From: an uncultured Bacilli bacterium
GTDB taxonomy: Bacteria; Bacillota_I; Bacilli_A; RF39; UBA660
Reading direction: 5' to 3'
NCBI GenBank assembly: GCA_947632625.1
Contig: CANRPZ010000008.1
Coordinates: forward strand, 1-23,298
DNA: 23,298 nucleotides
The translations under genes and the position numbers were made by a program. The notes beneath the pieces are model-generated. The model was not told the DNA's origin. It searched no databases and saw nothing but the letters and a program-made list of their open reading frames with translations. Of this stretch, positions 1 to 6,451 are shown piece by piece (position 1 is the stretch's first letter; each line of letters starts with the position of its first letter).

Positions 1-55
<55 letters not shown>

Positions 56-58
56 ATT

Positions 59-135
59 GGTTCCGTAGTGTAGCGGTCTATCACGTCTGCCTGTCACGCA
101 GAAGATCGAGGGTTCAAATCCCTTCGGAACCGCCA
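59..135 (+). tRNA. tRNA-Asp (GTC)
   Basis: A full cloverleaf is visible. The acceptor arms GGTTCCG (59-65) and CGGAACC (125-131) pair, the anticodon loop CTGTCAC gives GTC, and the T-arm reads GGGTTCAAATCCC. The discriminator is G132 and CCA is encoded at 133-135. It starts 3 bases after tRNA-fMet, so the two are surely co-transcribed. Confidence 0.96.
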
Positions 136-143
136 TTTTTTTT

Positions 144-219
<76 letters not shown>

Positions 220-221
220 GA

Positions 222-323
222 TTGATAGGAAACTCGGAAAACTCGAGTAAAAATGGAAAACGTACTTGATAAAAGTGCGTTTTTATGTTATTATGCATTT
301 GTAAAGGAAACTTGCATAAAATA
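222..323. repeat. Imperfect ~100 bp intergenic repeat, copy A
   Basis: This stretch matches 467-562 over its whole length. Shared blocks include TTGATAG, the GGAAAA-TTCGAGTA region (CTCGAGTA here), an 11-bp hairpin, GTTATTATG and CTTGCAT. The hairpin arms are 257-267 and 273-283, fully paired with one T-G wobble. The two copies differ in stem sequence but keep the stem, which suggests the structure matters. Function unknown; this copy may end the tRNA transcript. Confidence 0.7.
257..286 (+). terminator. Hairpin with T run after tRNA-Phe
   Basis: Arms AAAACGTACTT and AAGTGCGTTTT enclose a 5-base loop and are followed by TTA within a T run (280-284). This fits an intrinsic terminator of the tRNA operon 38 bases downstream of tRNA-Phe. 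T-rich flanks on the other strand would also let it work in reverse. Confidence 0.55.
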
Positions 324-363
324 AAAAGGGAATACCTAATTTTGACGAGTTAGGTACTATCCC
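323..363 (-). terminator. Minus-strand intrinsic terminator
   Basis: Read on the minus strand, GGGA and TACCTAA pair with TTAGGTA and TCCC (plus positions 328-339 and 350-363, with a small internal loop), followed by TTTTTATTTT. It would stop transcription arriving from the unrecognised gene at 669-1495, some 300 bases away. Its GGTACTA segment (353-359) could instead pair with TAGTACC at 376-382. Confidence 0.6.
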
Positions 364-375
364 AAAATTTTAGGT

Positions 376-408
376 TAGTACCGGCTTATACAGTTGGTAC
401 TATTTTTA
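376..408 (+). terminator. Plus-strand intrinsic terminator
   Basis: TAGTACC (376-382) pairs with GGTACTA (396-402) over a 13-base loop, followed by TTTTTATA. It is a second possible stop for read-through from the tRNA cluster and faces the minus-strand terminator just to its left. Confidence 0.55.
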
Positions 409-466
409 TATAATAAAATCATTAACATTACAAAAAATTGTAGATTACTATGTTAATCGCATCATT

Positions 467-562
467 TTGATAGTAAACCCGGAAAATTCGAGTATAACAA
501 AAGCGACTTGCTAAAAAGTCACTTTTGTTATTATGAGTATGTCAAGGATCCTTGCATTAAAA
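467..562. repeat. Imperfect ~100 bp intergenic repeat, copy B
   Basis: This is the second copy of the unit at 222-323. Its hairpin arms are 499-509 and 516-526, with one C-A mismatch. Two base pairs differ from copy A by changes on both sides of the stem. The distal part carries the perfect 12-bp palindrome CAAGGATCCTTG (543-554), which is degenerate in copy A. From here to 668 no further structure or gene is evident. Confidence 0.7.
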
Positions 563-668
563 CAATAAATAATAATTGAGCATTATATTTTATACCTCTT
601 CCTTTTTTCAAAATTGTAGGACGACACTCACGTCAAATGTTACTGAAAAAATTTAACCTAATATATAA

Positions 669-1184
669 TTATATCTTATTAGCATCTTTTTTTAATTTTT
701 GTTGGTTAACTGAAATATTATTTAAAATTTCAGTTTCAGGAATATCATTTATATGATTTCCGTTTTCCTTTGCATATGATAATAACCTACTAACTATTTT
801 CTTCATAACATCATCTTTCAAATAGCAATAAATTGAGCTGTTACCTTTTATTTCTAAACAAGAATTTATATTAGTATAAGGGAGTAAATTTGCATTAAAA
901 TAATAATTAGATGCTATAATTAATGATTTTTCACTTTCTAATATTTTAGTAGTAAATCCTCTTATATCACTTTCCCAATATACTTTTTCATCTTCAAGCT
1001 TTGATAAAGCAACAGAATCTCCAATTATATAAACTATTCCATTAATTTGTTTTGTTTCTTTTGTCCCATGTTTTATTTCAAAAGATCCTATTCCGCTAAC
1101 ATATATTTTCTTTAAAGCAAAATCAGATGAATTTTGAGCATTAAATAAAATATACATTATTTTTTCAAAGTCTCTAATAAACAA
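669..1184 (-). CDS. Hypothetical protein, probably the 3' part of a frameshifted gene
   Basis: The family is not recognised. The 171 residues from the TTG at 1184 are mixed alpha/beta in character, with no signal peptide or membrane segment. That TTG has no Shine-Dalgarno sequence. The same frame stays open upstream to 1295, adding 34 sensible residues (GNKISSLASHLIILADR and onward) but no ATG, GTG or TTG. It therefore runs into the end of the gene at 1286-1495, which lies in the frame one base away. The simplest reading is a single gene of about 275 codons broken by a one-base frameshift near 1286-1295. Two separate genes, the second starting at ATT (1277), is the alternative. The position between a tRNA cluster and murD suits accessory DNA. 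Confidence 0.5.
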   Translation of the reverse strand: MFIRDFEKIMYILFNAQNSSDFALKKIYVSGIGSFEIKHGTKETKQINGIVYIIGDSVALSKLEDEKVYWESDIRGFTTKILESEKSLIIASNYYFNANLLPYTNINSCLEIKGNSSIYCYLKDDVMKKIVSRLLSYAKENGNHINDIPETEILNNISVNQQKLKKDANKI

Positions 1185-1285
1185 CTCATTAGATGTCTTA
1201 TAACAATCAGCATCATTTCTAATTTTATTTTGAACACGATCAGCTAAAATTATTAAATGAGAGGCTAAAGAGGAAATCTTATTAC

Positions 1286-1495
1286 CTAGAGATTGTCATT
1301 ATCAAAGCTTTGGTTATATTCCTCTTCTAATTCATATAATTTATTCAGCGCTTGAAAAAAAACTTTAATATCCTCTTTGTTAAGTTCTCTGGGATTACTA
1401 CAACCTGTAACATAAAGACTATTTGATAATATTTCTTTATATATTCCATCTATTTTTTTGCTTAATTCTATATCAGTATTTTCGATATTTTGCAT
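1286..1495 (-). CDS. Hypothetical protein, probably the 5' part of a frameshifted gene
   Basis: This 69-residue product is predicted to be helical and rich in Glu, Asn and Asp, and I do not recognise it. The ATG start is well supported by GGAGG 7 bases upstream and a TATAAT box at 1522-1527. It stops at TAG (1286-1288), but a minus-one shift would carry translation into the 1295-669 frame and give a protein of about 275 residues. I see no classic slippery heptamer at the junction, so a mutation is more likely than programmed frameshifting. Confidence 0.55.
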   Translation of the reverse strand: MQNIENTDIELSKKIDGIYKEILSNSLYVTGCSNPRELNKEDIKVFFQALNKLYELEEEYNQSFDNDNL

Positions 1496-1521
1496 ACAAA
1501 ACCTCCATTTATATTTATAAT

Positions 1522-1548
1522 ATTATAATAATTTTTTAAATTAAACAA
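1522..1548 (-). promoter_or_regulatory. Possible promoter of the 1495 gene
   Basis: On the minus strand TTGTTT (1543-1548) lies 15 bases before TATAAT (1522-1527), which is about 27 bases before the ATG. The spacing is short and the area is very AT-rich, so chance matches are likely. Confidence 0.35.
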
Positions 1549-1604
1549 TATTTACAGGAATAATACGAATAAAATTTTAGATTGCTTGATGGAATCTTTT
1601 TATA

Positions 1605-2945
1605 TTAATTTTTTTGTTCTAAATCATTCACTATATTTTTAAATGTTGTTCCTCTTACCTCAAAATCAGGAAATTGATCCCAAGAAGCACAAGCTGGACT
1701 AAGAAGAATAATATCACCTTCCTTGCTTATTTCATAAGCTTTTTTGGTAGCTTCTTCTAATGTATCAACAATAATTGAATCAATATGATTTTCTTTGGCA
1801 AAATCACCTATTTTATTTTTGGTTTCTCCAAAAGAAAGAATACACTTAACATGATTTAAAAAAGGAGCAATCGAATCAAAGGGAATGTGACGATCTAACC
1901 CACCCATTAATAAAATCGTATCTTCATTAAATGATTTTAATGCAATAATTGTTGATTCATTATTTGTAGCTTTAGAATCGTTATAAAATTTTCTGCCATT
2001 TATAGTTTTAACATATTCAATACGATGCTCTACTCCTTTAAATTCACTTAAGAAAGTTCTAATATTTTCATTGGAAACTTGAAAATGTTTAGCAATAAAG
2101 ATTGCTGCCATGATATTTTCATAATTATGTACGCCTTTTATTTTAATATCGTTTGTGTTCATGATTTCTTCTTCATTATACATTATTCGATTGTCTTTTA
2201 AATAAATATCGGCTTTTCTTTTAGAAGAAAAATAAAATTTTTGGGAAGGAATAGAATGGGTTAAATCAATCACATCTTGATTTTCTAAATTTAAAAGAGC
2301 AATATCTTCTTTCGTATGGTGATTAAAAATACGTAATTTTATTTGTTTATAGTTTTCATAAGAGCCATGAAAATCGAGATGCACCTCACTTAAATTCGTT
2401 AATACACTAATATTAGTTTTAAAATTTTTGATATCCATTAACTGATGGTCGGAGATTTCCATTACCAAAAGGGCATTTTCTTTTATATCTTTTACAATAC
2501 TAGCTAGTGGAATGCCAATATTTCCCGCTAAATAAACAGGACGATTCAATGTTTTTAAAAGTTCATAAGTAATTGTTGTTGTTGTTGTTTTTCCATTAGA
2601 ACCCGTAATACCAATAATTGTTACATCTTTTGGTAAAAAAGAAAAACTAGCTTCTATTTCATTTATAACCTCTATATTAAGATTTCTCGCTTTTTCTACA
2701 GCGGGATGATCTTTTCGAATAGCGGGATTTTTAATAACAAGGTCAATTTGTTCATTGACTAGATTTTCTTGGTGTTCTTCAATTACTACTTTTATATTTA
2801 AATCTTTTAATTCTTGAATAACTGATTCATCTTGTTCTTTAATATCACTTATTGTAATGGTATTTTTATATTGGCTTAATAATTTGCTAACGGCAATACC
2901 ACTCCTAGCCATTCCTAACACTAATATATTTTTATTTGCTATCAT
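1605..2945 (-). CDS. murD: UDP-N-acetylmuramoyl-L-alanine--D-glutamate ligase
   Basis: MurD adds D-glutamate to UDP-MurNAc-L-Ala in the cytoplasm, the second amino acid step of peptidoglycan precursor synthesis. At 446 residues it has the usual length. Visible are the N-terminal nucleotide-fold start (VLGMARSG, 9-16), the ATP loop GITGSNGKTT (112-121), the HLDFHGS segment (189-195), GVHNYENIMAA (271-281) and the YNDSKATN motif (321-328) typical of MurD. The ATG overlaps the stop of the upstream acetyltransferase gene (ATGA), so translation is probably coupled. It is last in a three-gene operon with an S1-domain protein, not in a division/cell-wall cluster as in many Firmicutes. Confidence 0.96.
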   Translation of the reverse strand: MIANKNILVLGMARSGIAVSKLLSQYKNTITISDIKEQDESVIQELKDLNIKVVIEEHQENLVNEQIDLVIKNPAIRKDHPAVEKARNLNIEVINEIEASFSFLPKDVTIIGITGSNGKTTTTTITYELLKTLNRPVYLAGNIGIPLASIVKDIKENALLVMEISDHQLMDIKNFKTNISVLTNLSEVHLDFHGSYENYKQIKLRIFNHHTKEDIALLNLENQDVIDLTHSIPSQKFYFSSKRKADIYLKDNRIMYNEEEIMNTNDIKIKGVHNYENIMAAIFIAKHFQVSNENIRTFLSEFKGVEHRIEYVKTINGRKFYNDSKATNNESTIIALKSFNEDTILLMGGLDRHIPFDSIAPFLNHVKCILSFGETKNKIGDFAKENHIDSIIVDTLEEATKKAYEISKEGDIILLSPACASWDQFPDFEVRGTTFKNIVNDLEQKN

Positions 2946-3424
2946 CTTCCTACTTTCCTTTCCATATAATAAGGATTCTCCTTAAAAAAAGTATAGAAAT
3001 ACTCTGCTCCTTCATTCATCATAATTTCATCAAATTCATGAGATTGACGAAAACTGGTTTTAGCTACAGATTTTAACGCCTGGATATTATTTGGAGCAAT
3101 ATTAAGAACAAAAGCTCGATAATCAGAAAATTTTTCTCCAAATAAATCGATGAGTTTTTCATACGCTACTTGCGAAATTCCTAATCCTCTATATTCTTTT
3201 AATAAAGCGATGGATACCGCTAGTGTTTCATCTATAAAAGACATTACATAAACCATTCCAATTAATTTATTGTTATAAAAAATTCCGCTTTGGTTTAACG
3301 GTTGATAGGAAAATTGTACAAAATCTGTAATGCTCTTGTCTTGTAAAAATTTATGATTTAGATCATCGAATTCTTCTTTTGTCATAGAAGAAAAAGATAT
3401 TAAATTCTCTTCCGTAAATATCAT
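2942..3424 (-). CDS. GNAT-family N-acetyltransferase
   Basis: This 160-residue protein has the GNAT fold pattern: a strand at about 57-76 (IGMVYVMSF and SIALL), then the acetyl-CoA loop YRGLGIS (78-84), which fits the R-x-x-G-x-G/A motif, then an amphipathic helix and a second half ending in an aromatic-rich strand. The acceptor substrate cannot be told from sequence. It overlaps both neighbours by ATGA (the S1 gene at 3421-3424, murD at 2942-2945), so it is the middle gene of a tightly coupled operon. Nothing ties it to peptidoglycan except that position. Confidence 0.8.
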   Translation of the reverse strand: MIFTEENLISFSSMTKEEFDDLNHKFLQDKSITDFVQFSYQPLNQSGIFYNNKLIGMVYVMSFIDETLAVSIALLKEYRGLGISQVAYEKLIDLFGEKFSDYRAFVLNIAPNNIQALKSVAKTSFRQSHEFDEIMMNEGAEYFYTFFKENPYYMERKVGR

Positions 3425-3786
3425 TCCTCTCTTTTGTTTTCATTTATTTCTTTTAATTTTTCCCGCATCCAAATTGGTAATTTCATTTGTAAGGGTTTAA
3501 AACCATTTTTGGTATCCTTAATTTTTCCATAACGTGGAATTAATTTATAATTAATATTTTTAATCGAAAGTTTTACTTGCTTTGTTGTTTCATCAACCTC
3601 TAACACCTCACACAAAATATCTTCTCCTATACTTAAATAATCTAAAATGCTTTTTACGTAATGATTGGAAATTTCGGAAATGTGAATTAATCCATTATAG
3701 TTTTGTAAAAGGTGGATAAATGCTCCGTATTCTGAAATTCCTGTTACCGTTCCCTCTACTATATCACCGACTTGATATAAAGCCAT
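3421..3786 (-). CDS. S1-domain RNA-binding protein (CvfD/YugI, GSP13-like)
   Basis: Residues from about 3 to 75 form a single S1 domain: YQVGDIVEGTVTGISEYGAF, then GLIHISEIS, and a closing VLEVDETTKQVKLSIK. A basic tail of about 45 residues follows. Small single-S1 proteins of this kind in Bacilli (YugI/GSP13, CvfD) bind RNA and ribosomes and act in stress adaptation and post-transcriptional control; this assignment rests on architecture and length. I start at the ATG at 3786 (121 residues), 7 bases after GAGGTGAT. A GTG four codons earlier lies inside that Shine-Dalgarno sequence and is unlikely. It is the first gene of the operon with the GNAT gene and murD, divergent from the nifU-like gene. 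Confidence 0.85.
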   Translation of the reverse strand: MALYQVGDIVEGTVTGISEYGAFIHLLQNYNGLIHISEISNHYVKSILDYLSIGEDILCEVLEVDETTKQVKLSIKNINYKLIPRYGKIKDTKNGFKPLQMKLPIWMREKLKEINENKREE

Positions 3787-3825
3787 AAAGATTATCACCT
3801 CGCATCTTTATTGTATCACAATTCT

Positions 3826-3853
3826 TTGCTTTTTTTTTAAACATTGTTATAAT
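3826..3853 (+). promoter_or_regulatory. Promoter of the nifU-like gene
   Basis: TTGCTT (3826-3831) and a perfect TATAAT (3848-3853) are 16 bases apart. AGGTGAT (3861-3867) follows as ribosome binding site and the GTG start is at 3873, so the leader is very short. Confidence 0.65.
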
Positions 3854-3872
3854 AATGCCTAGGTGATGTATA

Positions 3873-4103
3873 GTGAAAGAAGCAAGCAAAATAAAAAAAT
3901 TGATAGAAGAAATTCGACCTTATCTGAATATGGATGGTGGAGATATTGAATTTATTAAATACGAAGATAAATATGTTTATGTAAAATTAAAGGGCCATTG
4001 CATAGAATGTATGGGGCAAGATTTTACTTTAAACAATTCGATTTTATCTATGCTTCAAAAGGAAATTCCTGAAATTGAAGGAATTATAAACGTATCTTTA
4101 TAG
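3873..4103 (+). CDS. NifU C-terminal-domain iron-sulfur protein (YutI-like)
   Basis: The 76-residue product is a stand-alone NifU C-terminal (Nfu) domain, a family that carries an Fe-S cluster bridged between two subunits and passes it to client proteins. Seen are the DGGDIEFI start (21-28), the Cys pair C43-x-x-C46 in GHCIECMG, and the closing helix-strand. The start is GTG, supported by AGGTGAT 5 bases upstream; no better start exists. Its 3' end overlaps the convergent YutH-like gene by 6 bases (4098-4103), leaving no room for an ordinary terminator. In Bacillus the yutI and yutH homologues are also neighbours, which supports both calls. Confidence 0.9.
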   Translation: MKEASKIKKLIEEIRPYLNMDGGDIEFIKYEDKYVYVKLKGHCIECMGQDFTLNNSILSMLQKEIPEIEGIINVSL

Positions 4104-5036
4104 TTCCTCTTTTTTATTTAATAACCATTCGACTCTTTCTATAGGAGCATATTTGCTTAATAAAAAGTACATATCTTTTAAAAACTGCTCATAAAGATCG
4201 ACTTTGCTAATTATAGGCAAAAGGGATTCTTCTTCCATTTCATTTTCCATGATTTTTTCATATATATCAAAATAAAAGGATGGATATAAGAGTCTTGCAT
4301 ATAGCATTTGATATCCATATATACTTAATTTTCTTGTATGTAAATAGGCATTTACCTCAATCCATAAGTCTTCATAAGAATTGAAAAAAAGGGATTTAAA
4401 ATAGGAAGCTATATCACGGATTTCTAAATCAATAACATAATTGAGAGGATTAAAATAATTTAGGGTAATGTTTGGAAAAACAACTCTTTTTCTTTGTAAA
4501 GTTATTTTTTCATTTTCCGTTTTTTGGTATTTTTTATTGGTACTATTAACATAGCTGATGGCATTTTCGGCAAGTCCAATATAATAGCTGAAACTATTTA
4601 ATATTATGGGTTTATCTTTACCTAGCTGGCTGATTTGGTATTCAAAATAATCGATTTTTGAACTCCATAATTCTGCCCAGCGATTTCGAAAAAGAATTGT
4701 GTTTGTATTTTCTACTACTAATTGATTAGCAAAACGAATCATATCGATTACATCATATTCTTCATGATTATTTAAATTTACCTCTAATAAAACATATTTT
4801 TTATTATTATAAAGGGTTATAAAAGAGTTTTCTTTATTAGAAACAAATTTAGCAGTAGGAAACCCCTTTTTTATTAGCTCTTCGTTTAAAAGAATCAAGT
4901 CTTTAAATTCTTCATCGCTACGAAGATAAGGCATAAAAAAATATTTTTTTTCTTGAAAAATAAAATAGCTAAATTCTTTATTTTCTATAATATCGATATC
5001 ATATACATTATAATATTCTTTTAATAATTCTTTCAT
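4098..5036 (-). CDS. YutH-like protein (CotS/kinase-fold family)
   Basis: The 312-residue soluble protein has the look of the CotS/YutH family, degenerate aminoglycoside-phosphotransferase-like folds linked with the spore coat in Bacillus. The layout is an N-terminal strand-rich part (about 1-80: FSYFIFQEKKYFFMPYLRS and YVLLEVN), then a helical part with many aromatics. I cannot see a convincing intact catalytic loop. The strongest support is context: it faces a NifU-like gene as yutH does yutI. It is transcribed alone and overlaps that gene by 6 bases. Whether it has a sporulation role here is unknown. An unrelated lineage-specific protein is the alternative. Confidence 0.55.
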   Translation of the reverse strand: MKELLKEYYNVYDIDIIENKEFSYFIFQEKKYFFMPYLRSDEEFKDLILLNEELIKKGFPTAKFVSNKENSFITLYNNKKYVLLEVNLNNHEEYDVIDMIRFANQLVVENTNTILFRNRWAELWSSKIDYFEYQISQLGKDKPIILNSFSYYIGLAENAISYVNSTNKKYQKTENEKITLQRKRVVFPNITLNYFNPLNYVIDLEIRDIASYFKSLFFNSYEDLWIEVNAYLHTRKLSIYGYQMLYARLLYPSFYFDIYEKIMENEMEEESLLPIISKVDLYEQFLKDMYFLLSKYAPIERVEWLLNKKEEL

Positions 5037-5084
5037 AAAATCACTACTAAATTTTATTATGATTTTACTTTGAATAGAACCAAT

Positions 5085-5113
5085 AAAAAAAGCTTAAGCA
5101 AATTACTTAAGCT
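5085..5113 (-). terminator. Intrinsic terminator after the 336-residue gene
   Basis: On the minus strand AGCTTAAG pairs with CTTAAGCT (plus 5091-5098 and 5106-5113) over a 7-base loop, followed by six T. The stop codon of the gene (5107-5109) lies inside the stem. Confidence 0.85.
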
Positions 5114-6117
5114 ACTTTTGTTAAATCTCTTTTTATGCTATTTGGGTCTTGAGTATTCATCATGGCTTGGGCATTATCGAATGTTTGTTTCGCAAGACCA
5201 TTTATTTTACGAGCTTCTTCTAGTTGTCTACCTATTTCATCTTTCATTTCTTCCATATTTTTAATGTATTTGTCTGTAACCTCTCTTACTTGATTAATAA
5301 GTTGATTGGCTGTTTCTATATATGATTGTGAAACAATAGAAGGTTCTTTCTCGCTAGGTTCTACAACACTTGGAGCTTCTGCTACAACTGGGGCAGGCTC
5401 TACAGCAGGAATATCTTGTGGTGTTGCATTTTCTATAATTGGTTGTGGTTCAATACTTTGAGGATTTACATCTAAAGGAGTATTTACTGTTTCTACTCCA
5501 GGGAAATTTATAATATTATCATTTACAACGCTTTCGTTAGCAAGTTCTGTAGAGATGTCCTTTGGTGTTTCGACTGAAGGTGCATCAGCAGGAAAAACTG
5601 GGGCAACCTCTGCAACAGGTACTGGTTCTGGTATAGTAGTACTTGATGCAATATCAGGCATAGGTGCTTCTGAAACTTGTGTAGCTTCTGGAGCAGGAAC
5701 TGGTTGTTCAAAAGGACTTACTACAGTTTGCTTTGCTTCCTCTGCCTTTAAAAAGCCTTGGTAATTTTCTTCTAATTTTTTATAATTTGCCTCTCTTAAA
5801 GCAAGTTCATGCATAAAATTTTCAGTAGCCAAAATTTCTTCTGCAGGTTTTACATAGGTAAATTCTTCTTTTCGATCATGAATATCATCTACTAAAACTT
5901 TTTTAGCAGCATCCCAAGCTTTATCGGTATCGGTATTAACCGGGCTAGAAAAAAGCGTACTATCTTGAGGTTTGTAACTTACCCCAACAATTTGATTTTC
6001 ATTTGCTTTCTTATCCGTTTCAAAAACTACATAGTCTGTACCATTACTGACATGATACATTGATACACATTTTTTTTCTTCCGTTCTTCCATCAGGAAAT
6101 TTTATTATTGTACCCAT
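5107..6117 (-). CDS. Hypothetical protein with Pro/Ala/Glu-rich linker and coiled coil
   Basis: I do not recognise this 336-residue protein. An N-terminal strand-rich domain (1-90, opening MGTIIKFPDGRTEEKK) is followed by a helical segment (92-130), then a low-complexity linker rich in Pro, Ala, Val and Glu (134-262) with repeated PxP, PAP and EAP motifs, and a C-terminal coiled coil (about 263-315). There is no signal peptide or membrane segment, so it is probably cytoplasmic and may tether two partners. The linker is GC-richer than its surroundings, and its complementary strand is open for long stretches as a by-product. It has its own promoter (6145-6173) and terminator, and a GAGGA Shine-Dalgarno 7 bases before the ATG. 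Confidence 0.75.
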   Translation of the reverse strand: MGTIIKFPDGRTEEKKCVSMYHVSNGTDYVVFETDKKANENQIVGVSYKPQDSTLFSSPVNTDTDKAWDAAKKVLVDDIHDRKEEFTYVKPAEEILATENFMHELALREANYKKLEENYQGFLKAEEAKQTVVSPFEQPVPAPEATQVSEAPMPDIASSTTIPEPVPVAEVAPVFPADAPSVETPKDISTELANESVVNDNIINFPGVETVNTPLDVNPQSIEPQPIIENATPQDIPAVEPAPVVAEAPSVVEPSEKEPSIVSQSYIETANQLINQVREVTDKYIKNMEEMKDEIGRQLEEARKINGLAKQTFDNAQAMMNTQDPNSIKRDLTKVA

Positions 6118-6144
6118 TTAACATTCCTCGCTATTCTAAAAATT

Positions 6145-6173
6145 ATTATAGCAAATAAAAAAAGTTATTTCAA
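6145..6173 (-). promoter_or_regulatory. Promoter of the 336-residue gene
   Basis: TTGAAA (plus 6168-6173) and TATAAT (6145-6150) are 17 bases apart, with TGC just before the -10 (extended -10). The -35 box lies inside the terminator stem of the upstream yutD-like gene. Confidence 0.75.
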
Positions 6174-6193
6174 GGGGTTTTCCTTGAAATAAC
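6157..6193 (-). terminator. Intrinsic terminator after the yutD-like gene
   Basis: A perfect 12-bp stem (plus 6164-6175 with 6182-6193, six-base loop) is followed on the minus strand by seven T. The stop codon TGA (6170-6172) and the -35 box of the next promoter both lie inside the stem. Confidence 0.88.
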
Positions 6194-6448
6194 AAAATGT
6201 CTACAACCTTTGGCACAAAAATTTTCAATATAATCATCAAGTGTATCAATGTCATTATAAGGTTTAAAATTTTTATTTTCCTTATTATTAAAGCCTTTTA
6301 AACGTAATTTTCCATACGCATAATCCCCTAAAATATAGTCAAAAGAATCGAAATAATCAGTTAAGCAAGTTTCTAAATCTTCAACATTAATTGCATCTTT
6401 TACATTTTTAATTACATCATATTCAATATTATTAATTTTAATTGTCAT
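6170..6448 (-). CDS. YutD-like protein (DUF1027 family)
   Basis: The 92 residues match the YutD pattern: an N-terminal strand with INNIEYDVIKN, then FDYILGDYAYGKLRLKGF (about 36-53), and a C-terminal CxxxC segment (NFCAKGCRHFVIS). YutD is a small conserved protein of Bacilli whose role is poorly known. The start has GAGGTAG upstream, which overlaps the TAG stop of the preceding gene; the gap between the genes is 3 bases, so they are one operon. Together with the YunB, YutH-like and YutI-like genes nearby it marks a yut/yun neighbourhood. Confidence 0.82.
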   Translation of the reverse strand: MTIKINNIEYDVIKNVKDAINVEDLETCLTDYFDSFDYILGDYAYGKLRLKGFNNKENKNFKPYNDIDTLDDYIENFCAKGCRHFVISRKTP

Positions 6449-6451
6449 AAG

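Noticed and set aside
353..402. T-box riboswitch
   Set aside because: The hairpins are near tRNA genes, but there is no conserved T-box bulge sequence and no plus-strand gene downstream.
1286..1295. Programmed minus-one ribosomal frameshift
   Set aside because: The junction lacks an X-XXY-YYZ slippery heptamer and no clear downstream stimulatory structure is visible, so an ordinary frameshift is preferred.
5070..5264. Open frame on + crossing the terminator at 5085-5113
   Set aside because: It runs through a terminator and antisense to the coiled-coil end of the 336-residue gene, and has no ribosome binding site.
5555..5764. Open frame on + rich in Gly, Ser, Thr and Ala
   Set aside because: It is the complement of the Pro/Ala/Glu-rich linker of the 5107-6117 gene. 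It has no ribosome binding site or promoter, and its composition simply mirrors the linker.
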